NCBI RefSeq assembly: GCF_013002705.1
Contig: NZ_JABEND010000016.1
Span: 1 to 49,530 of the forward strand
Source of the DNA: Nakamurella aerolata
GTDB taxonomy: Bacteria; Actinomycetota; Actinomycetes; Mycobacteriales; Nakamurellaceae
Direction: 5' to 3'
DNA: 49,530 nucleotides
The position numbers and the translations under genes were made by a program. Positions 24,835 through 32,946 of the stretch are shown one piece after another. How positions within the stretch are numbered: position 1 is the first letter of the stretch; every line of letters starts with the position of its first letter. The notes beneath the pieces are model-generated. The model was not told where the DNA came from. It was given only the letters and a program-made list of their open reading frames with translations, and made no database searches.

Positions 24835-25878
24835 TTACGGCGCAGGGTTCTCGGGCAGTTCGGCCCGCACCTCGATGGGCGAGCCGCCCTGGCCGAGGCC
24901 GACCCCGACAACGTCGCCGCCGGAAGCACCGACGTCAAGGAGCTGATCGACGGTGGGATCGGTCAACGTCAACAGGGTGCCGCCGCTGTCGCGTCGGTCC
25001 CGCTGGCGCTCGAACTGCAGCCGGGCCTGGTGACCGAGTGTTGCCGCGGTGGCGATCGAGCGGGTGGACGCCAACGATGCCCGGCCCACCCCGAGCATGG
25101 CGAGCGCGTCGTCCAGCGCGTTCACCAACGCCTCGATGTTGTTCTCGCACATCGCCCTGATCAGCTCGGGACGAGTGGCCGCCACCCTGGTGCCGTCGGC
25201 GAAGGAGCCGGCGGCCAGCCGCAGTGCCAGCGGTCCGCCCTGCTCGCCCGCTTGCGCCAGCGTCAGCGCCATCAGGTGCGGCAGGTGCGAAATGCGGGCC
25301 ACCGCGGCGTCGTGCTCGCGGTCGGTGGTGGGCACCACCCTGGCGCCGGTGTCGATGGCCATCGCCGCCACCTCCGCCCAGGCCAGCGGGTCGGTGTGCT
25401 CGGCCAGTGTCGTCACCCAGGTGCGTCCGCGGAACAGCTCGGCGGAGCCGGCGCCGAATCCGGACTCCGCGGTGCCAGCCATCGGGTGCCCGCCGACGTA
25501 CCGGGCCTGCGGGGTGATGGTCGATACCTGTTGGCTCACCATGGTTTTCACACTGCCGACGTCGGTGAGCAGGCTGTGCGGGGCGTACCTGGCGATGCCG
25601 CGGAGCAACTCGGTGAAGGCGGTCAGCTCGGCGGCCAGCACAACGATGGCGTCCCGCTCATCCGCCCAGCGCAGCGCACCGGGCAGATCGTCGGCGACCG
25701 CAAATCCGGCGGCGGCGGCCAGCCGGCGGCTGTCCTCGCCCGGCGACCAGCCACCCACCTGCCTGGTCGGCAGCAGCGCGCGGCCCAGCGAACCACCGAT
25801 CAGTCCCAGCCCGAGAATGCAGACGGCTCGCCGCGGCGCCTCGGCGGCAGGCGGCGGCACCGTCATCGGCGCTGTCAT
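24835..25878 (-). CDS. tyrA: Prephenate dehydrogenase (tyrosine biosynthesis)
   Basis: This 347-residue enzyme oxidatively decarboxylates prephenate to 4-hydroxyphenylpyruvate with NAD(P). It shows the Rossmann motif GLGLIGGSLG near residue 23, LTDVGSVKTMV, the substrate-binding GGHPMAGTAESG with the catalytic histidine region, and an SHLPHLMA helix. The start ATG 25876-25878 overlaps the gntR stop (ATGA), making it the second gene of a gntR-tyrA unit. The first residues (MTAPMTVPPP) are low-complexity; an ATG at 25866 is an alternative start. The position beside tadA matches the tyrA (Rv3754) region of mycobacteria as I recall it. The C-terminus lacks an obvious full ACT domain. Confidence 0.92.
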   Translation of the reverse strand: MTAPMTVPPPAAEAPRRAVCILGLGLIGGSLGRALLPTRQVGGWSPGEDSRRLAAAAGFAVADDLPGALRWADERDAIVVLAAELTAFTELLRGIARYAPHSLLTDVGSVKTMVSQQVSTITPQARYVGGHPMAGTAESGFGAGSAELFRGRTWVTTLAEHTDPLAWAEVAAMAIDTGARVVPTTDREHDAAVARISHLPHLMALTLAQAGEQGGPLALRLAAGSFADGTRVAATRPELIRAMCENNIEALVNALDDALAMLGVGRASLASTRSIATAATLGHQARLQFERQRDRRDSGGTLLTLTDPTVDQLLDVGASGGDVVGVGLGQGGSPIEVRAELPENPAP

Positions 25879-26606
25879 CGACTGGTGCGTTGGTGCCGGG
25901 GCGGGGCGCCGATGCGCAGGTCGAGGGCGATGCGGTCGGCCCTGAACTCGGTGCGCGCCCACAGATTCAGCCCGACGGCCTCGTCGACCAGCACCGCGTC
26001 GATCTTCCAGTAGGGCCGGTCGGCGGCGATGCCGAGCTCCTCCGACAGCTCCGGGCTGCTGTGCGCCAGTGCCACCTGCGCCGATCGGTACACCAGGTGC
26101 ACCTTGCGGGCGTCGAACATGTTGAGCACCGACTCGTGCTCACGGATGTCACCGAGTACCGACGACCGGTCGATGCCGGTGCCGGCGGCCCAGATCGCCG
26201 ACCGGCCCACCGGCTGATCGAACGCGGAGATCTTGATGTTGGCGCGCAGCCCCGGTTCGCCGGCCGGCAACCTCATCGCCTGGCAAGCGGCAGTGGGCAA
26301 CTGTCCCGACCGCAGCGACGGCACCGTTGTCGACCCGACACCCATCCGGATCAGCTGCTCCCAGGCAGTCGAACGACCCTGCTCGACCGTCAGCACCAGC
26401 GGGCGCTGCACGAACGTCCCGGCCCCCTGCACGCGGCGCACCAGCCCGCGGCGCTCCAACTCCAGCAACGCGGCCCTGGCCGCGGACCGCCCCACCCCGA
26501 ACTGGTCGGCGACCTGGTGCTCCGACGGTGCGCGGGTGCCGTTCGGCTGGCCGGACAGCTCGGTGGCGAGCGCGTCGGCGATCTCCAGGTATCGATTGAC
26601 TGCCAT
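25875..26606 (-). CDS. GntR/HutC-family regulator with UTRA domain
   Basis: This 243-residue regulator has the N-terminal GntR winged helix (YLEIADALATEL, then APSEHQVADQFGVGRSAARA and ERRGLVRRVQGAGTFVQRP), followed by a UTRA effector-binding domain of about 150 residues ending in RTEFRADRIALDL. ATG 26606 is chosen because the upstream ATG at 26624 lies outside the domain and has no better ribosome site. It is translationally coupled to tyrA (ATGA), which is unusual for a HutC-type repressor and suggests that aromatic amino-acid synthesis is tied to an unknown small-molecule signal. It is divergent from the deaminase-associated gene over 145 nt. Confidence 0.9.
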   Translation of the reverse strand: MAVNRYLEIADALATELSGQPNGTRAPSEHQVADQFGVGRSAARAALLELERRGLVRRVQGAGTFVQRPLVLTVEQGRSTAWEQLIRMGVGSTTVPSLRSGQLPTAACQAMRLPAGEPGLRANIKISAFDQPVGRSAIWAAGTGIDRSSVLGDIREHESVLNMFDARKVHLVYRSAQVALAHSSPELSEELGIAADRPYWKIDAVLVDEAVGLNLWARTEFRADRIALDLRIGAPPRHQRTSR

Positions 26607-26751
26607 GGCGTCATCCTTGCGCACTTGACGGTGCTGTTCCTAGCTCTGGCCGGACAGTTCTCGCGGTGGCCCGACGCGGTTGGCCGGCGGAAGATTTCTC
26701 CGGTGTGGTTGCCCGTGACTCCGGCGCCGCGCAGGCCGTAAGTTTGTCGGC

Positions 26752-27252
26752 GTGACCACACCAGCGGGTAGCACCGAAGGATTCGCCGTTGCCGTCGTGC
26801 GTGAGGACGGCGCCTGGCAGGTTTCGTTGCTGGCGGACGAACTACTGGATGATCTTGACGGCGTCATCTCGGCGGTGCGTCAGGTCTCGGGTGCCGGTGC
26901 CGCCTTCGCGATGCTGGCCGTTGACGACGAGTTCTTCGTGATCGTCAGGCCGGTGCCGGGCGGGGCGTCGCTGTTGCTGTCGGACGCCACCGCCGCGCTC
27001 GACTACGACATCGCCGCCGACGTGCTCGACCTGCTGCAGGTGCCGGTGCCGGACGACGACGATCTGGACGAAGACCCTTGGCCGGAGGGCGATCTCGCCG
27101 TCCTCGCCGACTTCGGGATCCCCGAGGAGCAGATGCAGCTGGTGTGCAGCGAGGACGATCTGTACCCGGACGAGCAGCTGCAGACCATCGCAGAGGCGGC
27201 CGGATTCGAGACCGAGTTCGTGGCCGTGGTGGACCCGGCAGACCGGGACTGA
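26752..27252 (+). CDS. tRNA adenosine deaminase-associated protein
   Basis: This is an acidic 166-residue protein with GTG start 26752. It is rich in Asp/Glu (PVPDDDDLDEDPWPEGDLAV) and has an N-terminal domain beginning EGFAVAVVREDGAWQVSLL. It corresponds to the conserved actinobacterial protein always found directly before tadA (Rv3753c in M. tuberculosis, from memory). Its biochemical role is not established; partnership with TadA is inferred from constant neighbourhood. The gap to tadA is only 6 nt, so the two are co-transcribed and probably co-translated. Confidence 0.85.
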   Translation: MTTPAGSTEGFAVAVVREDGAWQVSLLADELLDDLDGVISAVRQVSGAGAAFAMLAVDDEFFVIVRPVPGGASLLLSDATAALDYDIAADVLDLLQVPVPDDDDLDEDPWPEGDLAVLADFGIPEEQMQLVCSEDDLYPDEQLQTIAEAAGFETEFVAVVDPADRD

Positions 27253-27738
<486 letters not shown>

Positions 27739-27829
27739 CGACACCCGTGCGGGGGAGCTGAGAACCGCACCGACCGGCGTCGCAGGTACCTGGTCGTCGC
27801 GGCGTGCCCGCTCGGGTAAACTCTTCGCC

Positions 27830-27919
27830 GGTAGCGTGTCCGAGCGGCCTAAGGAGCACGCCTCGAAAGCGTGTGAGCGTGCAAGCGTTCCGTGGGTTCA
27901 AATCCCACCGCTACCGCCA
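27830..27919 (+). tRNA. tRNA-Ser (anticodon CGA, reads UCG), CCA encoded
   Basis: The acceptor stem GGTAGCG (27830-27836) pairs with CGCTACC (27909-27915), followed by discriminator G and encoded CCA (27917-27919). The anticodon arm CACGC-CTCGAAA-GCGTG gives anticodon CGA. A long variable arm and the T-arm GTGGG-TTCAAAT-CCCAC identify the class II serine fold. It lies downstream of tadA, in conserved actinobacterial order. Confidence 0.97.
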
Positions 27920-27923
27920 TGTG

Positions 27924-27968
27924 AAAGCGCCTCGTTACCAGCGGATTTCCGCCGCAGCGAGGCGCTTT
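27924..27968 (+). terminator. Rho-independent-type terminator after tRNA-Ser
   Basis: AAAGCGCCTCG (27924-27934) pairs perfectly with CGAGGCGCTTT (27958-27968). The intervening bases contain a smaller GCGG/CCGC hairpin (27941-27944 with 27949-27952). The 3' arm runs into TTTT. It starts 5 nt after the tRNA CCA end. Confidence 0.85.
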
Positions 27969-28030
27969 TGCGTCCCAGTGTGGCGGACGACGTGCGCTGT
28001 GACGCCCCCTCGGCATGGATCGCCGGGCGG

Positions 28031-28110
28031 CTGGCCCGCATTGCTTCGGCTGGGCCCGCATTGCTTCGGCTGGGCACGCATTGCTCCGGCTGGCCCGCAT
28101 TGCTCCGGCT
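28031..28110. repeat. Four-copy 20-nt tandem repeat
   Basis: There are four head-to-tail units of about 20 nt (28031-28050, 28051-28070, 28071-28090, 28091-28109), all variants of GGCCCGCATTGCTTCGGCT. Copies 3 and 4 share T-to-C in GCTCCGG, which suggests stepwise expansion. The repeat is not inside a credible gene and has no unique spacers, so it is not a CRISPR array. Confidence 0.85.
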
Positions 28111-28430
28111 GACCAGCGGTCGCCGGACTGCCGGACGGCCCGAGGCGGTCGGGATCTCCCGCCGTACCTTCTGTTCGGAAGCGGGTTGCGCGCGGGGCTA
28201 AAGTCGTCCGGGTGAGCACTGATCGAGGCGCCGCGCGGCTGCGCGGGCGTGAGGAGGGTGTCGGCGCGATGCGCGCCGGCAGCTAGCCAGCCGTCCTGGG
28301 CCCGGCGCCGGCGTGACCACTCCGCCTGCCGGGCCTGACTGTGCGCTACCCACCCGCCGGTACTCGCCAGCAACCTCGTCAGGAGCGCTGATCGGCGTCG
28401 GACGGTCCCCACCGGACTTCCCCACCCCGC

Positions 28431-28487
28431 CATCACAACCGTTCCGGTACATCACAACCCGTCCAGCACGCTGAAACGGTTGTGATG
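28431..28487. promoter_or_regulatory. Triple CATCACAACC site, two direct and one inverted
   Basis: CATCACAACCGTT (28431-28443) is perfectly inverted at 28475-28487. A third, direct copy CATCACAACCC begins at 28450. The cluster ends 147 nt before the FBP zinc-finger gene. A set of spaced half-sites like this fits an operator, and the outer pair could also form a hairpin. Confidence 0.4.
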
Positions 28488-28634
28488 TGCGGAAAGCGTT
28501 GTGCTCGCCGCGATTCCGCACAGACGCGATTCCGCACGGAGAGGTCCCGGCGATCCGGACGAGAAGCGCTACCCACCCGCATTCCGCCCACCCTGGCGCG
28601 CCGCTGCGCCGCCCACACAGAATCGAATCCTGAC

Positions 28635-29132
28635 ATGCATGCCCTCACTCAGAAGGACGTGCTCGCGTCCTTCGTCAACACCACCCTGCGCGAACGCAAG
28701 CAGCTGACCTTTCCCGACGACTTCTCCGAAACCCCTTGGCAAGAAAGGGATTTCTACGGTTGTCGGGACGCGAAGCTGCCATTGGTCGGCTATGTGGTGA
28801 TACCGCTCGGCGATGATCTGGTCGGCGTGATGGTGCGTCGCTCCGAGCAGCCAACCCGTGGCCGCACCCAGTGCGTCTGGTGCAACGACGTCACCCTGCC
28901 CAACGACGTCACCTTCTTCAGTGCCAGACGATCCGGCGCGGCCGGCCGCAACGGCGGCACCGTCGGCACCTTGGTGTGCGACGCCTTCCAGTGCTCGGTC
29001 AACGTGCGCGCGGTGCCGCCCGCTTCGCTCCGCGGCCTCGACCCCGAGCGGGCCAGGCAGGACCGGATCGAGCGGCTCCGCGAGAACCTCACCGCGTTCG
29101 CGCGCAACATCCGCGACGGCAAGGGCACGTAG
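28635..29132 (+). CDS. FBP-domain (treble-clef zinc-finger) protein
   Basis: This 165-residue protein is of the actinobacterial FBP family, named after the C-terminal zinc finger of elongation-factor-G-binding/fibronectin-binding proteins such as FusB. The zinc ligands are visible as CVWC (Cys80, Cys83) and CDAFQC (Cys115, Cys120). The flanking RTQCVWCNDV and GRNGGTVGTLVC segments are typical. FusB-type relatives bind EF-G on the ribosome; whether this protein does so is not known. ATG 28635 starts the domain-containing part, and the longer upstream frame is rejected as compositionally unlike protein. It stands alone between repeat-rich stretches. Confidence 0.85.
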   Translation: MHALTQKDVLASFVNTTLRERKQLTFPDDFSETPWQERDFYGCRDAKLPLVGYVVIPLGDDLVGVMVRRSEQPTRGRTQCVWCNDVTLPNDVTFFSARRSGAAGRNGGTVGTLVCDAFQCSVNVRAVPPASLRGLDPERARQDRIERLRENLTAFARNIRDGKGT

Positions 29133-29143
29133 GTCAGAGCTGA

Positions 29144-29752
29144 TTGGATCGGATCGGATCCATCGGACGCTGCGGCAGGCCACAAGATTCGGACCACCAG
29201 ATTCCGACCACCAGATCGGACCACAAGATTCGGCCATTGGATAACGGTTCGATGCTTTCTGGCCCTCAGGGAGTGGACTCTGTGTGGTCGAACGCTGCAA
29301 GATCACCTCACTCCGTCCACCGCGGGCGTGCGCAGGTCTGCTGTTCCCGTGAAGTAGCCGCCCGTCAGTACCCAGCTCAGGCCGGTGCGCTGGTGATTCC
29401 TGGCGACCCGCAGACCGTTGCCTGGTACAGCGGCAGCCCGGCCGTGTCGGCTGCTGCTGGCACCACCCTGCTGGCCGGCCACGTCAACTACGACTCCACG
29501 CGGGGCGCGTTGTATCCGTTGAGCACCATCGCTCCTGGTGCGCTCGTCATCGTCACCGACGGATCGGGCAACGCGTCACGATGGACAACGGTGAGCCTGC
29601 AGGTTCGCGACAAGGACGACCTGCCTGGTTTCCCGGTCTCGGGACCCCGCCGCCTCGCCATGGTGACATGTGGCGGCGAGCTCCTCGAGACCGATCGCGG
29701 ACCGTCGTATGCGTCAAACGTGATCGCGGAGGCCATCCCGCTGACAGCATGA
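29144..29752 (+). pseudogene. Decayed class F-like sortase
   Basis: From about 29384 to the stop, the frame reads as the catalytic half of an actinobacterial class F (E/F-type) sortase: IPGDPQTVAWYSGSP, LAGHVNYD with the catalytic histidine, and LAMVTCGGEL with the catalytic cysteine. The family's final catalytic arginine, normally in a Y-R-x-N motif, is replaced by alanine (SYASN). The N-terminal membrane anchor and first strands are missing. The 5' part of the frame (from ATG 29144) is repeat DNA and does not look like protein. I therefore call it a remnant. If expressed, it would be an unanchored, probably inactive sortase. Confidence 0.6.
29180..29233. repeat. Four-copy 13/14-nt tandem repeat
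   Basis: The units at 29180-29193, 29194-29207, 29208-29220 and 29221-29233 are variants of CCACAAGATTCGGA (units 3 and 4 one base shorter). It lies just upstream of, and partly within the open frame of, the decayed sortase. It follows a GGATCGGATCGGATCC run at 29142-29162. Confidence 0.8.
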
Positions 29753-29846
29753 CGCCGCGCGGGGCAGCGTCCAATGAAGCGTCCACTGAGGCACGGTGGC
29801 CACGGCGGCGCTGAACCTTTCACAGGTTCGCCCGGGTAGTACGAGT

Positions 29847-30506
29847 ATGACCAAGCCGATGGCTACTCCGGCGGCGCCGGATCAGGCAGGCGCACGCGCC
29901 ACGAAGGCGGCCAGCACCGTGATGACGAACGACCAGAACGCCGGGGCCGACGGTGATCCCGGCACCGACAACGTCTCGCGCACCGGCACCGTCGGGTGTG
30001 CCGGTGCGTCGAGCTCACCGCTGCAGGACGCCAGCCCGGCCGACTTCCAGGCGTGGCTCGCACCGCATTGGGCTGCTATGCAGCGGCTGGCCGAACGGAT
30101 GGGTCCGCCGCGCGACGCCGAAGATGTGCTGCAGGAGGCTGTCACTCGGGCGTGGCAGCGCCGCGCCGATTTCGACCCGGCCCGCGGCGCGCCGCGCTCC
30201 TGGTTGCTGGCGATCGTGGCCGACCAGTCGGCGAAGGCGACCAGGCGCACCTGGCGGCTGATCCCGGCCGCCGAGCCGGCCGACGGCAACGACGCCGCCG
30301 CCCCGACCGCATCGGCCGACCTTGATCTGCGCAGCGCGGTCGGTGCGCTGCCGGACCGGCAACGCACCGCGATCGCGCTGTTCTACTACCTCGATCTTTC
30401 ACTCGCCGACGCGGCCGCTGCCATGAGCTGCTCGGTCGGCACCGTCAAGTCGACGCTGTGGGCGGCCCGAGCCGCACTGCGTGACCTCCTGGGAGAGACC
30501 TCATGA
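29847..30506 (+). CDS. ECF-type RNA polymerase sigma factor
   Basis: This 219-residue protein has a sigma-70 region 2 (FQAWLAPHWAAMQRLAERMG, DAEDVLQEAVTRAWQR) and a region 4 helix-turn-helix (LPDRQRTAIALFYYLDLS, CSVGTVKSTLWAARAALRDL). It has the two-domain ECF layout. A disordered leader of about 60 residues precedes region 2, and the start could be GTG 29796, ATG 29847 or ATG 29922; 29847 is a compromise. The stop overlaps the next gene (ATGA), and that gene encodes a single-span membrane protein likely to control it. Target promoters are unknown. Confidence 0.85.
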   Translation: MTKPMATPAAPDQAGARATKAASTVMTNDQNAGADGDPGTDNVSRTGTVGCAGASSSPLQDASPADFQAWLAPHWAAMQRLAERMGPPRDAEDVLQEAVTRAWQRRADFDPARGAPRSWLLAIVADQSAKATRRTWRLIPAAEPADGNDAAAPTASADLDLRSAVGALPDRQRTAIALFYYLDLSLADAAAAMSCSVGTVKSTLWAARAALRDLLGETS

Positions 30507-32269
30507 CCAACCGCCACACCCCGGACCAGCCGGACGACCGCGCCGCCGACCTGGCCGCCGGCCTCACCCCGGATCAGCTGTCGATCCATCAGCGGCTGCG
30601 CGCCGATGCCGCGGCGGCCGCACCGCGGGCCGACCGCGATCTCGCTGCCTTCATCGGGCGGGCCGCCGCTGATCACCCCGATGCCGCGCCAGGGGCCGCC
30701 GCCAATGCTGTCGGCCACCCGGGATCGACACCGCAATCCGTTGCGAGGCAACCGGTGCGCAAGATCTCACCGGCCAACCGCTCGACCGCGACGGCGCGGC
30801 GCTGGCTGCCCGTCGCCGCTGCCGCTGCGGTCGCGGCCGCGGTGGTCGCCATCGCGGTACCGCTGTCTCAGCACGCACGGCCGGACAGCGCGAACTCCGG
30901 CGGGGCTGTCGCGGCGTCGAGCAGCGGGCGCCCAGCAGCCGGCACCGGGGCCGAGAACCAGGCGCCGACAACGCTTCCGGTGAGCCGGTCCGGGCCCGTC
31001 GCGCCGAACGCCGACCTGCAGTGCCCGTCCGCGGTTGACGCGCCGAAGCCCACCGACAAGGCCGTGTTGGTGCCGCACCCGCCCACCGTCGACACCGGAG
31101 ACCGGATGGTGCCAGCGGGCAGCCCGATGGCCGCCGTCGGCTGCGTCTACCGATTCCCGAACGGCAAAGCCACAGGTGCCGTTGCCGCGACCGTTCCGGT
31201 GACGATGGACCTCGCGAAACTCGGTGAGGCACTGTGGTGGATGCCGGTGACCGGCAAGGACGACAAGCCACCGGCCCTTGCCAGCAACGAGGGCGACGGG
31301 GTGACGGTCGGTCTCATCGGACTGCGGTACCCGCAGGGCACCGTCTGGGTGTCCGAGGCATCGCGCCCGGCCGGGGAGGTGCTGACCACCAACGGTGTCA
31401 ACACCTCCCGTAGTGGGCTGCCAGCAACGGTTCTCGAGATGCTGTACTCCAGCACGCCGGACTCGCCGGCAGCACCGGATGCGCCCTACGCCACGCCGAT
31501 GTCGGGTCTGGCATTGCCGTCGGAGGCAGCCCAGTCGGCCGCTGAACCGGTGCAAGCGAGCGGGTCCGCGGAGGCGTCAGCAACAGCATCGGGACAGCCG
31601 GGCACCACTGTCGCGGACGAATCGGCACCGTCACCAACACCGCTGACACCGTGCGATCTGGCTTCCGGTCGATTCGGGACGGACCGCGCCGTGGTTCCGG
31701 CCGGCGCCACCGCTGTGGCGCTCTGCGGTCCCGGCGGACCGCGGGCCAGCAGCCGCAATGCCGACGCCATTGCGCGGCTCGCTGCTCCGCTGAACGCCGG
31801 CAAGCGAGCGCCGGCGAACCCCGCCGGCCTGGTCTGCGCCGACCGCATTTACGAACCGTTCGAACTTCCGATCACCCTGGTGTTCCAGTACCAGCAGGGC
31901 CCAACCGTCAGCGTGTACGTCAAGCCGGGGTGCGGCGCCACCAACGGGATGGTGCAGGCGCCGGTCTCCGCCGGCTACACCGCGCTGGTGAACAAGCTCT
32001 TGCCGCAGCCGACGATGAAGCTGCCGGACCTGGTCGGCAAGACCGTCGACCAGGCGCGCCAGCTGGTGTTCCCCGATGACGGAACCGCTGTGCCGACCGT
32101 GTGCGACGGTCGGCCGCGCGCGAAGGCCGACGAGCGAGTGCTGGGCGACACTCTGAACTCCGGCGCCGCAAGCGCCGACCTGAAACGGCGCGTCACCGCA
32201 CAACGCCCGGCGGCCGGGACTGCGATCACCTCCGACCAGCGCTGCGACGTCATCGTGACGGTCAAGTGA
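30503..32269 (+). CDS. Single-span membrane protein with C-terminal PASTA domain, likely anti-sigma role
   Basis: This 588-residue protein has a cytoplasmic part of about 100 residues, one membrane helix (WLPVAAAAAVAAAVVAIAVP, 101-120) and a large extracytoplasmic region. It ends in a PASTA-like domain (LPDLVGKTVDQARQLVFPDD, then VTAQRPAAGT). Four or more cysteines outside the membrane (for example in LQCPSA, TPCDLA and DQRCDV) could form disulfides. It is translationally coupled to the sigma-factor gene (ATGA at 30503-30506). I infer an anti-sigma or sensor role in which the PASTA domain senses wall or envelope state. The usual zinc-binding anti-sigma motif (HxxxCxxC) is absent, so the inhibitory mechanism would be different. 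Confidence 0.7.
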   Translation: MTNRHTPDQPDDRAADLAAGLTPDQLSIHQRLRADAAAAAPRADRDLAAFIGRAAADHPDAAPGAAANAVGHPGSTPQSVARQPVRKISPANRSTATARRWLPVAAAAAVAAAVVAIAVPLSQHARPDSANSGGAVAASSSGRPAAGTGAENQAPTTLPVSRSGPVAPNADLQCPSAVDAPKPTDKAVLVPHPPTVDTGDRMVPAGSPMAAVGCVYRFPNGKATGAVAATVPVTMDLAKLGEALWWMPVTGKDDKPPALASNEGDGVTVGLIGLRYPQGTVWVSEASRPAGEVLTTNGVNTSRSGLPATVLEMLYSSTPDSPAAPDAPYATPMSGLALPSEAAQSAAEPVQASGSAEASATASGQPGTTVADESAPSPTPLTPCDLASGRFGTDRAVVPAGATAVALCGPGGPRASSRNADAIARLAAPLNAGKRAPANPAGLVCADRIYEPFELPITLVFQYQQGPTVSVYVKPGCGATNGMVQAPVSAGYTALVNKLLPQPTMKLPDLVGKTVDQARQLVFPDDGTAVPTVCDGRPRAKADERVLGDTLNSGAASADLKRRVTAQRPAAGTAITSDQRCDVIVTVK

Positions 32270-32373
32270 CCCGATGAACTGGTGTGGCCGGTGCGATGGG
32301 TGACCGGCGCGAGCAGCCGGCCGCCGCCGGCACCAGCGAGCCTCACGCCGGCCCGCATGGCAGGGTGGAACGC

Positions 32374-32946
32374 ATGAGCGACGACGCCGAGCAGCCCACC
32401 GAAACGTCAGGGGAGCCCGCGCCGCACCGGCCGTCCCAGCCGACAGTGCTGGTGATGATGGGGGTGTCGGGTTCGGGCAAGACCACGGTCGCCAAGACCC
32501 TGGTTGACGAACTCGACTGGGAGTTCGAGGAGGGCGACAGCCTGCACCCGGCGGCCAACGTGGAGAAGATGCGGGCCGGGCATCCACTCACCGACGAGGA
32601 CCGCTGGCCGTGGCTGGAACGGATCGCCGAGTGGATCAAGGGCGAACAGGCCAAGGGCGGCTCCGGCATCATCACCTGCTCGGCGCTGCGCAAGGTGTAC
32701 CGGGACAAGCTGCGCGGGCCGGGGGTGTGGTTCGTCTTCCTGCACGGCAGCCAGGAGCTGATCGCCGACCGGCTGGCCAAGCGCAAGGGCCACTACATGC
32801 CGCCGTCGCTGCTGCAGTCCCAGTTCGACACCCTTGAGATCCCCGACGACGAGGCCGACGTGATCACCGTCGAGCTCGGTGGCACCCCGCAAGAAGAAGC
32901 CGACCGCACCCTGAAAGCGTTGCGGGACAAGGGGATTCTCGACTAG
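32374..32946 (+). CDS. gntK: Gluconate kinase
   Basis: This 190-residue P-loop kinase phosphorylates gluconate to 6-phosphogluconate for the pentose-phosphate pathway. It has the Walker A GVSGSGKTT (from residue 30), EGDSLHPAANVEKM, GHPLTDEDRWPWL and SALRKVYRDKLRG motifs diagnostic of GntK. ATG 32374 is chosen because the P-loop then lies close to the N-terminus; the frame extends upstream without family features. A short disordered leader (residues 1-22) is unusual but common in this genome. No gluconate permease is adjacent. Its TAG stop shares the CTAG tetranucleotide with the convergent MFS gene. Confidence 0.93.
   Translation: MSDDAEQPTETSGEPAPHRPSQPTVLVMMGVSGSGKTTVAKTLVDELDWEFEEGDSLHPAANVEKMRAGHPLTDEDRWPWLERIAEWIKGEQAKGGSGIITCSALRKVYRDKLRGPGVWFVFLHGSQELIADRLAKRKGHYMPPSLLQSQFDTLEIPDDEADVITVELGGTPQEEADRTLKALRDKGILD

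Larger units (their letters stand above)
27969..28634. other. Gene-poor region with repeats
   Basis: This 666-nt stretch holds no frame with convincing protein features on either strand. The apparent frames are GC-driven and cross the repeats. It contains the 20-nt tandem repeat (28031-28110) and the CATCACAACC repeat cluster (28431-28487) described separately. No structured RNA was recognised; the SRP RNA core sequence was looked for and not seen. Confidence 0.6.

Noticed and set aside
24007-26013. 668-aa plus-strand frame over the VOC and tyrA region
   Set aside because: It overlaps genes with strong motifs on both strands and has no recognisable protein features.
27830-27919. tRNA-Ser as an attachment site of an integrated element
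   Set aside because: I found no duplicated copy of the tRNA 3' end and no integrase gene in the window.
28031-28110. Possible CRISPR array
   Set aside because: Repeats are contiguous, without spacers, and no cas genes are in the window.
27849-28436. 195-aa minus-strand frame overlapping tRNA-Ser
   Set aside because: It runs through the tRNA and the 20-nt tandem repeat and has no protein-like composition.
27969-28634. Possible SRP (4.5S) RNA gene after tRNA-Ser
   Set aside because: The conserved SRP RNA core (GGTCAGGTCCGGAAGGAAGC type) is not present on either strand here.
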